This document shows, in pieces, positions 45,491 through 55,019 of a stretch of 64,000 bases of DNA (positions within the stretch are counted from its first letter, which is position 1; every line of letters starts with the position of its first letter). The notes below the pieces were generated by a model. It made no database searches. It was not told where the DNA came from and saw only the letters and a program-made list of their open reading frames with translations. Source of the stretch: Dromiciops gliroides (lineage: Eukaryota; Chordata; Mammalia; Microbiotheria; Microbiotheriidae); NCBI RefSeq assembly GCF_019393635.1, contig NC_057867.1, positions 51,532,143 through 51,596,142 on the forward strand. Direction: 5' to 3'. The position numbers and the translations under genes were made by a program.

Positions 45491-45889
45491 CCTTCCTCTC
45501 TCCTCTTCCTCCCACCCCTAGCAATTATTTCTCTCTGAATGGGGGCTGGTGACTGTGTGCTGGTAAATGTTTACCAACTGATCAAAAAAACGTAGTCCCA
45601 ACACTTGGAAGTTTAACCTGAATTAGCATCATTTTCTCTATCACTTTCTTAAGCTTAGACAATCAACAAAAGTAAGTCAAGCCCAGATTTGTAACAATTT
45701 CAAGGTATAAAATTTTCACAATGAAAATTTCATAATCAGATCACTTTGAGCTGGCTCCAGCACACCCCTAATTTTCTCAGGCAAAGGGAATTGAACTAGG
45801 AACAAATGGGTGCAAGTTGCAGAGAAGCAGGCTTTGGCTTGGAGGGAAGGATAAACTTCCTAAAACTTAGAGCCATCCAGCAGTTGGGA

Positions 45890-46085
45890 AGCAAGGCCTT
45901 GTGGTGGAGTAAAAAGAACAATTGTTATGGAGTAAGAAGACCTGGGTTCAAATCCTGAACTGTTCTCTTATAACCTGTGTGACCTTAAGCAAATTGCCTC
46001 TTGGGGCCTCAGTTTCCTTGTCTGTAAAATGAGGACACTGGACTAAATGGCTCTCAAGCCAGCCCTTCTGGCTCTCAATCCGTGA
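45890..46085 (+). repeat. MIR copy
   Basis: Near full-length sense MIR: 'gtaagaagacctgggttcaa' and 'cctcagtttccttgtctgta'. Confidence 0.75.
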
Positions 46086-46564
46086 GCTATATTACCTGTG
46101 CCCCATAGAATGGACCTCCTCAGGACTCAGTGTATGGTACTGGAAGCTTTCAGTCAGGGTCTTGATGATCCTTTTAGGGTAGATTCATGCTTCAAGTATG
46201 ATCCCATACTCTGCCACTAGGCCCTAGCAGAAGGCCTCCTGTTTGTCTCCAGTTGTTAGGCCTTTCTCCCAACTCCTCAGATTTCTTTGACTATATTTTG
46301 GACTTGCATTTGAGAAGCAGCATAACATGGTAGCTAGAGAAAGGGCTGGCCTTACAGTCAAGAAGTCCTGCTTCGGGCACATGCTAATTGTGTTACCCTG
46401 ATCAAGTTGCTTACCTTCTCCATTGTCCCAGGCAATGGTCGAAGATTACAGACAAGCTGTTGACCTATATTAGTGAAGGGAGTTTCCACACCAGGATTTC
46501 TCCACACTGATAAAATCAATGATCTAGACTAAAAGAAAAAAAATAGTATTATTTCCTTATCTGG

Positions 46565-46680
46565 GTACATGCATTCTAGCAGTAGACTAAAAGCTCCTTG
46601 TCTTTGTATCCTCAGCACTTGGTACAAAGCTGGCTCACAACAGGTATTTAATAAATGCTTAGTGAATTGAATTAAATTGA
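46565..46680 (+). repeat. L2 3' end
   Basis: 'gactaaaagctccttgtctt' and 'caggtatttaataaatgctt' fit the end of L2. Confidence 0.65.
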
Positions 46681-46799
46681 ATCGTATTCTATGTTTCCTT
46701 ATACTTGGAATACTACAAGATAAGCAAGATAGTCACGTGCTCACAGGGCCATGCTTCCCATCTCTCACTAGTCCACAAAACTCTATAAAAGTAATAATG

Positions 46800-46947
46800 T
46801 CGGGGGGCAGATAGGTGGCACTGCAGTAAATAAAGCACCGGCCCTGGATTCAGGAAGACCCGAGTTCAAATCTGGCCTCAGACACTTGACACTTACTAGC
46901 TGTGTGACCCTGGGCAAGTCACTTAACCCTCACTGCCCTGCAAAAAC
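46800..46947 (+). mobile_element. CORE SINE in CD40LG intron 3 (tail type II)
   Basis: Full copy. A perfect 13-bp target duplication 'aaaagtaataatg' lies at 46787-46799 and 46948-46960. Confidence 0.93.
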
Positions 46948-47143
46948 AAAAGTAATAATGCCTGCTGTGTACAATGTCCCCTGCTGGGCATCATCTCTGC
47001 CCTCCAGGAGCTCACAGGCTAGGTGAAGGGAGAAGACAGGAAACCTAGGAAATAGGGAGAAACAGTGGCCAGCGGGGCTGAGCGTGTGGCAGAGCTGACC
47101 AGCAGGATCTAGGTAGCTAGATGTGGGTCAAAGCACTGTTAAG

Positions 47144-47299
47144 GGGGACAGCTAGGTGGCACGGTGGATAGAGCACCGGCCCTGGAGTCAGGAGGACCTG
47201 AGTTCAAATCTGGCCTCAGACACTTGACACTTACTAGCTGTGTGACCTTGGGAAAGTCACTTAACCCCCACTGCCCAACCAAAAACAAAACAAACAAAA
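47144..47299 (+). mobile_element. CORE SINE in CD40LG intron 3 (tail type II)
   Basis: Full copy. A perfect 14-bp target duplication 'aaagcactgttaag' lies at 47130-47143 and 47300-47313. Confidence 0.93.
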
Positions 47300-47724
47300 A
47301 AAGCACTGTTAAGTACTCAGTGTCACTTAACCATGTGCGTGACCTTGGACACTCAATTCTTCTCTCTTGGCCTCAGTTTTGCTATCTCTTAAATGGGCAG
47401 GATGAACTAGACAGCCTCTAAGTTCCTTCATTTTCTCAATCACTGATCCAAGGACAGATTGTGACCATTGTTGATGGTATTGGTGTGGGAGGGGAGGTGG
47501 ACACCAGCAGCAATGAGCAAAATGTAATAAAGGCCAGATATGGGCAACCCATTGTGCTCCCCCTCCTTAGGCACAGGAGAGGAATTGTGTTCCATGTGAG
47601 ACAGTCAATCATACCTCCCTGATTTGCTTAGAAGACTTGGGCATATGAGAAAATTGAAACATGAGATCTCAGCCCAGTTGGATATTTGTGTCTGACACAT
47701 CTCCTGGCTTTTATTTAATTTCAG

Positions 47725-47790
47725 GAGATCAGAAGCAGCTCCCAATTGCAGCTCATCTGACAAGTAACACCAACAGTAAATCAACAGCTG
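47725..47790 (+). CDS. CD40LG: CD40LG exon 4: start of TNF-homology domain (residues 110-131)
   Basis: Acceptor 'tttatttaatttcag', 66 bp, donor GCTG|gtaagt, phase 1 on both sides. With the last base of exon 3 it encodes GDQKQLPIAAHLTSNTNSKSTA, matching human '[21 protein letters not shown]'. 'IAAHL' is the first beta-strand of the TNF fold. The KGD tripeptide that in human binds integrin alphaIIb-beta3 is kept and is built across the exon 3/4 junction (Lys109, Gly110, Asp111). Confidence 0.95.
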
Positions 47791-48629
47791 GTAAGTCTCG
47801 TAGCATTCACAAATTCAATTCCCACTGAAGTCATCACATTGGTTAAGCCAGAGTTGTTTTTTACAGAACACTGGGTCTGTTTCTCTGGGGTCTGACTGAC
47901 AACCCATCCATTCCCCCTCCTCCCCATTTGTCTTTAAAGAGAGCCCCAAGCACAGAGGAGTCTGGGAAAGACAACCAAGAGATGGGAACAAAGCTTCCAT
48001 CTTCTTTCACTGCCTACTCCCAAATGGTCTAATATTAGGGGGAAGGATTGGTGGTGTTTGGTCAACTCAGAGGAAACACCTAGTGGACAGACTCCTTGCC
48101 ATTAAACCAACCCACAGCCCAGCTCCTACTGTCTGAAAAATGAAGGCTGGCCTTCACATTTATAAAAATGGGAGCCAAGGGACACTTATTCCCATCTGTT
48201 GATCCCCCTACAGTAAACCCTAGCCTTATTATGGCCAGCCCCAGGGAAATTAAAGGTAAAATCATTCTACAAAGATCAATAGATGGTAACGTCAAATTTT
48301 CCAGTGAAGTAAGAACAGATGATGTGTTCTGATCTCTTCACCTCTCAATGATTTTATTTCCACAAACGTTCTTCTAGTATTGCAGGCTCTATTTTTTTTT
48401 GTCCTGAGTCAGGACATAGTATCTGCCTGGCACTGGAGGATGGTTTGCATCTGATAAAACAATGGAAACAAAGTCACCAAGCACAAAATCTCCAGCACCA
48501 CACCCCCTGTCCATATAAATGCAGTCCAAGATTGTGACCCCAAGAGCAGAGGGCCAAGCTTTGGTTGTCTCTAAAGGCCCAGGATGGAGTGACAGAAAAG
48601 GGAGAGGGCAGCAGCTTAAAAGCCAGGGT

Positions 48630-48830
48630 CCTCACATGGTACGAAAGAGCACTTGGGGGCTTTGAAGTCAGAGGACCTGGATTCAGATCCAGGCTTTACT
48701 GTTTACTGCCCTGTGGGGCCATGGGCAAGTCCCTTCCCCAATCTGGGCCTCAGTTTCCTCATCTGTAAAACGAGGAAGTTGCTATATGGTCTCTGCAGCT
48801 CTAAACTTATGATCCTGTAACTGGGACCAT
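48630..48830 (+). repeat. MIR copy in CD40LG intron 4
   Basis: Sense MIR: 'ctttgaagtcagaggacctg', 'tgggcctcagtttcctcatc' and 'atggtctctgcagctct'. A weaker second piece follows at 48925-49020. Confidence 0.75.
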
Positions 48831-49249
48831 TTATGGTCATCAAGTGGATTCCAGTGTGTTTAGGCAAAAGATGAACAGAGAGCCCCAACACGAACAACTT
48901 TCTTCAAGAATTCTGTTTCTCTAAAAGGGATCTGACTCTGCCACTAACTGTATGATAATGAGCAAGTCCCTTTCCCCATTCTGAGCCTCAGTTTCTCCAG
49001 CTGTCAAATCATACCAATAATCTGTGTACTATCCACCTGGCGGGGGAGGGGTTATAAGGAAAGTCCTAAAGAAATGAGGGTCACCATTTGATGGCTCATG
49101 TTTCCTGGTCTTTGGATGTAGTTCCCTGAGAGAACTAATATTAAATGAGTTCGATTTTAGGCCTGCGATTTCTGTCATTCTTCTCCCATAGGAACCCCAC
49201 AGGTTAGGGGGGGGGTGATTAAGCCAACATTTCCCATCCCATTCTGTGT

Positions 49250-49990
49250 TGATTATTCATTATAAAATGGCCCAGATGAGAAGGAACTTTTCCCTTAATT
49301 GTGAATTGAACATTCTGAACCAGTCACATTTGAGAGTGATTGATTTGGCTGTTATACATCTCTTAGAGGGGAGCTGGTGGTCCGTAAGGCCTAAAGATTT
49401 CAAGTTGTTCCCCATAACACTTAAAGTTGTGTCTCCCCTGATTCTTGGGTCTCGATATGACATGAGAAAATTGGTTTGCCACCCTGAGGGGTGTGCGCAC
49501 ACGTGCACGCACTGGAGCTCTGCTCAGCCAACACAATCTCAAGTTCTTCCCCACTAAGCCCCCACCCCCGCCAATCGAACTCTCTGTGGGAGCTGAGATT
49601 GGAAATCTGGCGCACACACCTGCCACTTTGAACCCCACTCAGCCTGAGTTGAGAAGATGGTGCAGGGCGTCACTGGTGGGTGCTTGGGCTCAGCCACAAG
49701 ACTACCGAGGCTTTTGCATACCACCAAGCTTGCAAGGCGCTGGCGCCCACTAAAAGGGGAGATCAAAACAGACGGGGAACTTGACAAGTTGATTTTCATA
49801 CTTCCTTTCCTAATTTTAGTCCCCTCAGTGGGAGGCAGGCCTGCTTTGCATTAGCATCATTAGGGAGGAATAAATCAGCTCTTGCCTTGCTGGGCCGTGG
49901 CTGACAAATGGTGTATGCTGTAAAACTGAAGTTTGCTGTTGACTAACGGCGGGATTGGGGTATTTGTTTTGAAGGAGTCGTGAGGCCTTG
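49250..49990. other. Repeat-poor part of CD40LG intron 4
   Basis: About 740 bp with no recognised repeat. It has CpG-bearing blocks (49490-49625) and a motif-dense end (49810-49960, with 'tttgcattagcatcattagg'). It might be regulatory, but I cannot show it. Confidence 0.25.
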
Positions 49991-50023
49991 GGTATAATTG
50001 TTTTAATCTCCCCTACTTATTTT

Positions 50024-50196
50024 TAGATATATAGGTATATACATATGTGTATACATACACAAACACACATATATATACACAGTGTATATATGTGTGTATG
50101 TATACATATACAATGTGAATATAGATATGTATGCACATGTATATATAAGTGCATATGCATACATGTGTGTGTGCATATACACACATACACATTGGC
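50024..50196. repeat. Alternating TA/TG/CA tract
   Basis: About 170 bp of alternating purine-pyrimidine sequence (TATA, GTGT, ACAC blocks) with many short palindromes, 525-700 bp before CD40LG exon 5. It is prone to Z-DNA or cruciform formation and to length change. Confidence 0.9.
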
Positions 50197-50721
50197 TAGG
50201 TGACCCTGGGCAAGTCACTTAATTTCTCAGTGTCCCCGAGTGACTCTCCAAAACTAGAGATTGCAGAACAGGTGCCAAGCCACACTGGGAGAGGGAAATT
50301 TCCCCCCTAGGAGTGCCCCCCCATCAATGAAATCCCAGATCCAGATTTAAGATTTTGTCCACGTGGAATCTCTCAGCATCGACACAGCCTGACAACTCAC
50401 TTGTAACTTAGGATGGTAAGGGAGCTGTCTGAGTTGCTATAAGGTTCGATTTACTTGCCCCATGGTCACCTACCAGGCATGCCTCAGAATCAAGATTTGA
50501 ACCCAGGCCTTCCTAAAATTGAATAGATCTTGTCAGTGACAGCTCCTCTAATTTCCACACATAAGGGGCATCTTTTGGGGGAACTTTGAGACCTTCTAGT
50601 CCAACCCCCTTTAACAGGAGAGGAAAATTCCATGGCCTCATGGTCTTAGTTTTTTCCCCATTAGAACATGAAACATGAAATGCATTTCAATTGACCTCTC
50701 TGTTTTCTCTTTCCTACACAG

Positions 50722-51089
50722 TTCTCCAATGGGCCAAAAAAGGATATTACACCGCAAGCGACTCCTTATCCTATAGTGATGGGAAACTAACGGTCCAAAG
50801 CTCGGGATTTTACTATATCTATTCCCAAGTCACCTTTTGTTCCACCCGAGAAGCTTCTGGTCAGGCGCCATTTATAGCCAGCCTTTGTCTGAAATCAAGT
50901 GGATCAGAGAGAGTCCTCCTCCGAGCAGCAAATCCCTACACGCCCTCCAAGCCTTGTAGGCATCAGTCAATTCGCTTGGGAGGAACATTTGACCTTCAAC
51001 AAGGTGCTTCAGTGTTTGTCAATGTGACCGATCCCACCCAAGTGAGTCACGGGACAGGATTCACATATTTCGGTTTATTTAAATTGTGA
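50722..51089 (+). CDS. CD40LG: CD40LG exon 5: TNF-homology domain (residues 132-253)
   Basis: Acceptor 'tttcctacacag', then 368 bp ending in TGA at 51087. It encodes [11 protein letters not shown] through 'TYFGLFKL'. Receptor-contact and fold residues are kept: 'AKKGYY' (human K143/Y145/Y146 region), 'QVTFCS', '[10 protein letters not shown]', 'VLLRAAN', '[11 protein letters not shown]' and 'SHGTGFT'. Cys171 and Cys210 match the human disulfide C178-C218. Asn232 in NVT matches the human N-glycan site N240. One residue is missing in the loop 'SSGSERV' against human 'SPGRFERI', and Arg195 matches human R203. Identity to human is high in this exon, unlike the stalk. Confidence 0.97.
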
Positions 51090-51235
51090 AAAAAAAAATG
51101 TAACTCCTCATGTTGTGGCCAAAGATGATGCCATCAATCTTCGCCACATAGAAAAAAGCAATTCAAACTAAACCCTTTGGAACTGACTGGGCTTTCCTGG
51201 CTTGGACTATTTATATTCCTCGGACTTTCTTTCAT

Positions 51236-51345
51236 CAAATACTATTTATTATGTACTCCCACGTAGGCAGTGCTGTACATACTAAGGGATTCCCAGAGCG
51301 AAACAGAGACAGTCCCTGCCCTACAAGGGTTGTGGCTTAAAACAC
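51236..51345 (-). repeat. L2-type fossil within the CD40LG 3' UTR
   Basis: 'atactatttattatgtactc', 'aggcagtgctgtacatacta' and 'cagtccctgccctacaaggg' match the reverse L2-type layout seen elsewhere in this window (for example 42600 and 44410). The human UTR has a similar stretch at the same place, as I recall it, so the insertion predates the marsupial/placental split. Confidence 0.55.
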
Positions 51346-51467
51346 ATGAAACTGAGGCTGTGGACCCCACAAAGAGCGAGAATGAGAGGACGGAGATGCA
51401 CAGAGACAGAAAAAAGAGATAAAGACAAGAGGGATATAGACAGAGATATAAAGTATACATCTGTGTG

Positions 51468-51469
51468 CA

Positions 51470-51519
<50 letters not shown>
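51468..51519 (+). repeat. (TG)n(GA)n microsatellite in the CD40LG 3' UTR
   Basis: About 10 TG units run straight into about 16 GA units on the mRNA strand. An imperfect GA-rich stretch precedes it (51370-51450). In human the comparable zone is CU-rich and then CA-rich. Confidence 0.92.
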
Positions 51520-51520
<1 letters not shown>

Positions 51521-51535
51521 AAGCGTGCGCCAGGT

Positions 51536-51655
51536 CTCAATTAGTACAAATGAGTCTCACTGCATATTTCCACTGGACTGGAACAAATTGCCCCTTTTAT
51601 ATCATTGTAACTTGGAATAGTGTAAATTCAAATACCCATGACTATTTCAGGGGAT
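51536..51655 (+). repeat. Diverged dispersed element, copy B (CD40LG 3' UTR)
   Basis: Counterpart of 41411-41560: 'caattagtacaaat', 'actgcatatttccactggac', 'tggaacaaattgcc' and 'aatagtgtaaattcaaatac'. It lacks about 30 bp present in copy A. Confidence 0.7.
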
Positions 51656-52112
51656 TCGTTATTCATACTAATCAGGCCCTAGTTTTGACATGTAATATCT
51701 AAAGTCTTCCAGTGGGCCGTACATTCAATCATCTCCAAAGGTGAGCAGGGGGGGAAGGGAGATTCCATGCCTCATGTTCATTTACAACCAACTCTTGCTT
51801 ATGGGCACAAACCCAGAGGTTGTGAACAGCAGAGAGCTGACAAATCTGACTTCTGTCACTCATGCCAACACTTAGTTCCACACAGTTGCTTATCCCCATC
51901 CATTCCCACCAAGGATCCTCGTGGGCAGAGGGAAGCAGCCCTACGACCAGTGAGGTGGCACAGGGGAGTAGAATGATCTCTGGGTCCTATAGAGAATCCC
52001 TATTTTGACCATTGGGAGTTGACTGTGCTCATGGGAAATCTATTGTATCCAGCTGTAGTCTTCACTGTTTCCCAAGTGAAATTGTGATCATCTTGTTATT
52101 TATTTTTTGAGT

Positions 52113-52118
52113 AATAAA
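52113..52118 (+). promoter_or_regulatory. CD40LG: CD40LG polyadenylation signal
   Basis: AATAAA within 'gagtaataaatgtt', at the same place as the human signal 'gaataataaag'. The cleavage site is expected around 52130-52140. Confidence 0.85.
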
Positions 52119-52734
52119 TGTTACTTAATGTTATTGCCATTTTGTATTTCCTAAGACCAAACCCTCCCCTCCCCACCACTACCACTACCAATGCAACTGC
52201 TGCTTTTAGAGAAATATGCCAATCTTTTGTGATATGTTTTGGCACTGTAGTCTCAAGCTATTTGCATGTGATAGCCACAACACAGATGTCTTCGGGAGGA
52301 TGTACACAGTGTCGGTGACATCATATAAATTGTCACGGGGCGAGGACAAGGGGGTCCATGAGACCATCCCAGTGTTTCGGGAGACTTAAATCCAGGATGA
52401 TTTGTGCTTGGTGACCCGCTGATTGGCATCAGTGAAGAGCCTTACGTCAACACCAGTCGCATCTCTCCTCCAAACTTATGTAGGTCAGGGAGGATTTCAC
52501 CCAACATCTTTGGGTAGCACTGACACATTCAGCAAGGAACTGGAAATAGTCATGGAGGGCCCCACATACGTAGGGCCAGATTTAGCTTCCCAGATGCTGA
52601 ATTTGGCAGAGACGAGGGAGTTGAGGAAATCTCAGAGAGTGACACCAGATTCCTGGAAGGAGCTACCATAGTTCCCTGTTAGATACAATTCAGGTAGGAA
52701 TTCCTCTTATATGCTTTTAGCTTATAAGGTTATG

Positions 52735-52930
52735 GGATGAAAAACCGCATATTGTGGTGAAAAGAGCATGGGGTTTGGAATCCAAGGACCTGAAACAGAA
52801 TCCCTGCTCTATTTAGTACTTGTATAATCTTGGGCAAATCATTTACCCTCTCTGTGCCTCAGTTTCCTCTCCTGTAAAATGAAGGGGTTGGAGTTGATCA
52901 CTTCTAAGGTCCCTTCCAGTTCCAAATACT
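52735..52930 (+). repeat. MIR copy
   Basis: Near full-length sense MIR: 'ggaatccaaggacctgaaac' and 'ctctgtgcctcagtttcctc'. Confidence 0.8.
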
Positions 52931-53054
52931 ATTAAGTCATCCATATGAAGCTCCAGAAAGAGCTCCAGACTGAGTTTAAGGGAAATGTTGATGCATCAAA
53001 GGTAGAAAACCCAAAGGGAAAAGTTTCTCATGTGCGAATGGATTCAATGCAACT

Positions 53055-53470
53055 AACATGGAATAAGCATTTAATTTGTGCAAAGCACCATGCTAGGGAT
53101 GGAGGCAGCAAGGTGGAGCAGTGGACAGAGCACTGGCCCTGAAGTTGGGAGGACCTGAGTTCAAATCTCACCTCAGCCACTTACTAGCTTTCTGTCACCC
53201 TAGGCAAGTCACTTAACCCCGATTATCTTAAACATCTGGGGCCATCTCTAGCCACCACTGGACCCAGATGGCTCTGGAGGAGAGAGTGAGGCTGGTGACT
53301 TTGCACAGTCCTCCCTCGCTTAAATGCCAGTCATGACATCTCCTCCCAATGTTATGGTCCTCTCAAGAACAACAAAGGACAAACAACAACAACAAATGCT
53401 AGGGATTCAGTGATGAAAACCCCAAACTAAAAGTAGTTCCTGCCTTCAAGGAGCTTATAGTTTAATAGTG
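53055..53470 (-). repeat. L2-type piece interrupted by a SINE
   Basis: The piece runs 'gaataagcatttaatttgtg' to 'atgctagggat' (53100), then resumes at 53396 through 'ttcctgccttcaaggagctt'. The split is the SINE at 53101-53395. Confidence 0.75.
53101..53395 (+). mobile_element. CORE SINE with long distinct 3' tail, full length
   Basis: Second copy of the family at 31118, with the same tail ('gatggctctggaggagagag', ending in (CAA)n). A perfect 11-bp target duplication 'atgctagggat' lies at 53090-53100 and 53396-53406. Confidence 0.92.
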
Positions 53471-53579
53471 GAGATTCCTGAATGCAGGAGGAAAGGGGCA
53501 ATTTGCCTATAAAACCCCCACTTTGATACACAAGGAATCACATCTGGTCCAACCTACATGTGACCAGAATCCCATTTAT

Positions 53580-53800
53580 ACCACTGACAGCCACCCAACC
53601 TTTGCTTGAGGACCTTCAGGGACAGACAGCTTGCCACCTGCCATGGCAGCTCTCATCACTGGCAATTTTCTCCAAGCACTGAGTCTAAATCTGCCTCTTG
53701 GCAATTCCCTGCACTGCTCCTCACTCAGCCCTTTGAAGCCAAGGAGAACAAATTTTCAATCCCTCCTTCACATGATAAATAAATACTCATACCCTTGGAT
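53580..53800 (-). repeat. CR1/L3 LINE fossil
   Basis: 'ctttgcttgaggaccttcag' and 'agtctaaatctgcctcttgg' are antisense CR1/L3 blocks. Confidence 0.65.
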
Positions 53801-54174
53801 GATGCTTCTCAAGAACAACGAGAAGGATCCATCTTTCCCGAGATGTGTGAAGCTCAGCATCCAGGAGAACAGAGGAGTTCTGGCTTTCTGGAGACCATCC
53901 ATTGGGCATTCTGCAAGAACAATCAATATCCCTGGGGGCCTTCACAGATTGGCCTTTAGTTCTCTCAGTGAAGCGGCTTACCTCAGGTAAGCCAAGAGTA
54001 AAGGTGCTCCAGGGAACCCCTGAGAAAGGAAATCTCACTTGCAGGAACAAAGTAATGAGAGAAGAAGGTGGCAGTAATAGAAAAAATTTAAAAGGGCTCT
54101 CACTGCCTGGATGGACCCTGAAAAAACAGCTTTTTCATAAAAGACGTCTCCCTCCCTCTTAACTTCATCCATAT

Positions 54175-54480
54175 TCTCTATTTAGTGTCCGTGTATATGC
54201 TGTTCCCTCCTAGTACAATGGAAGCTTCCTGAGAACAGGGACTATTTCATTTTTGTTGTTATATACCTAGCTGTGTGCCTCACACACAGTAGGTACTTAA
54301 TGGTGCTGGACCTAGGATCAGGAAAGTCTGATTTCAGATCCCACATCAGACACTTAACTAGCTTTATGAACTTGGGCATAAAATTGTGCCTCAGTTTCTT
54401 CATCTGTAAAACAAGGGTTTTAAGGATCAAATGAGTACTTTGCAAACCTTAAAGTGCTATATAAATGCCAGCTCTTTTAT
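54175..54480 (+). repeat. L2 3' end followed by MIR
   Basis: L2 end at about 54180-54300 ('gaagcttcctgagaacaggg', 'cacagtaggtacttaat'), then a sense MIR/THER at about 54300-54480. Confidence 0.7.
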
Positions 54481-55010
54481 TCACAATAACTGCTCAATGA
54501 CTTGACATAAGTACTTTTAAATTGTTTGCTGAACACCTGGATGATTTTTCTCATGAGTTTTCTCGTGGCACACACCTCCTTTTATTCTGGAAATAGCAAT
54601 CGGCCGACAGCCAGCCCTCACAGAACGCCACATCTCCACGCCCTGGACCAAGTAATGGGATCTATCCCAAAGGCTCTTGACAAGCTAGAGCCCAGAATGC
54701 ACAAAGATGGTCGGAGTCAGCTTAAAATGGCGGAACCCTCTGAAATTACCAGTTAGCAAGCAGTAAAAGTACAGACAAGAGGTCTTGCCCGTGTGGTTAG
54801 ACCAGAGGAAATCCTGTTGTGACACCCAAGTGAAAGAAGAAAAGAAAAGGGAGCTTGACTGTGAGAGCCAGAAGCAGACATGAGAAAAGAAGGAAGCTAT
54901 TGGGGCGATGGACTGCCCATTTAATAACTTTCACCACTAAACAAAATTGAGGCAGGAGTGCTTATTAACTTCTCTTAAGTGGAGTCCAGTGTAGTAGAGT
55001 TTTTATGTTT
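54480..55010. other. Unassigned intergenic sequence
   Basis: No gene or repeat is recognised between the CD40LG and ARHGEF6 ends here. Confidence 0.35.
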
Positions 55011-55019
55011 TGGTCGTTA

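Larger units (their letters stand above)
33788..52135 (+). other. CD40LG: CD40LG gene, five exons
   Basis: CD40 ligand (CD154, TNFSF5) is a trimeric type II membrane cytokine on activated helper T cells and platelets. It engages CD40 on B cells, dendritic cells and macrophages to drive class switching, germinal centres and macrophage activation. The join 33857-34012, 36693-36821, 43487-43529, 47725-47790, 50722-51089 gives 762 nt, 253 residues plus stop, against 261 in human. All junctions have GT-AG sites and consistent phases (0, 0, 1, 1). Introns are about 2.7, 6.7, 4.2 and 2.9 kb, longer in total than I recall for human, partly through SINE, MIR and L2 insertions. The 5' leader is about 70 nt and the 3' UTR about 1.05 kb. 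Confidence 0.95.
51090..52135 (+). other. CD40LG: CD40LG 3' UTR
   Basis: Runs from the stop to just past the AATAAA signal. The last ~110 bp ('gaaatctattgtatccagct', 'tcttgttatttattttttga') match the end of the human 3' UTR as I remember it. Inside are an L2-like piece (51236-51345), a GT then GA microsatellite (51468-51519) and the second copy of the intron 2 element (51536-51655). Confidence 0.85.

Noticed and set aside
48510-48520. 'ccatataaatg' as a TATA box for another promoter
   Set aside because: It is an isolated motif inside CD40LG intron 4 with no start-site or LTR context.
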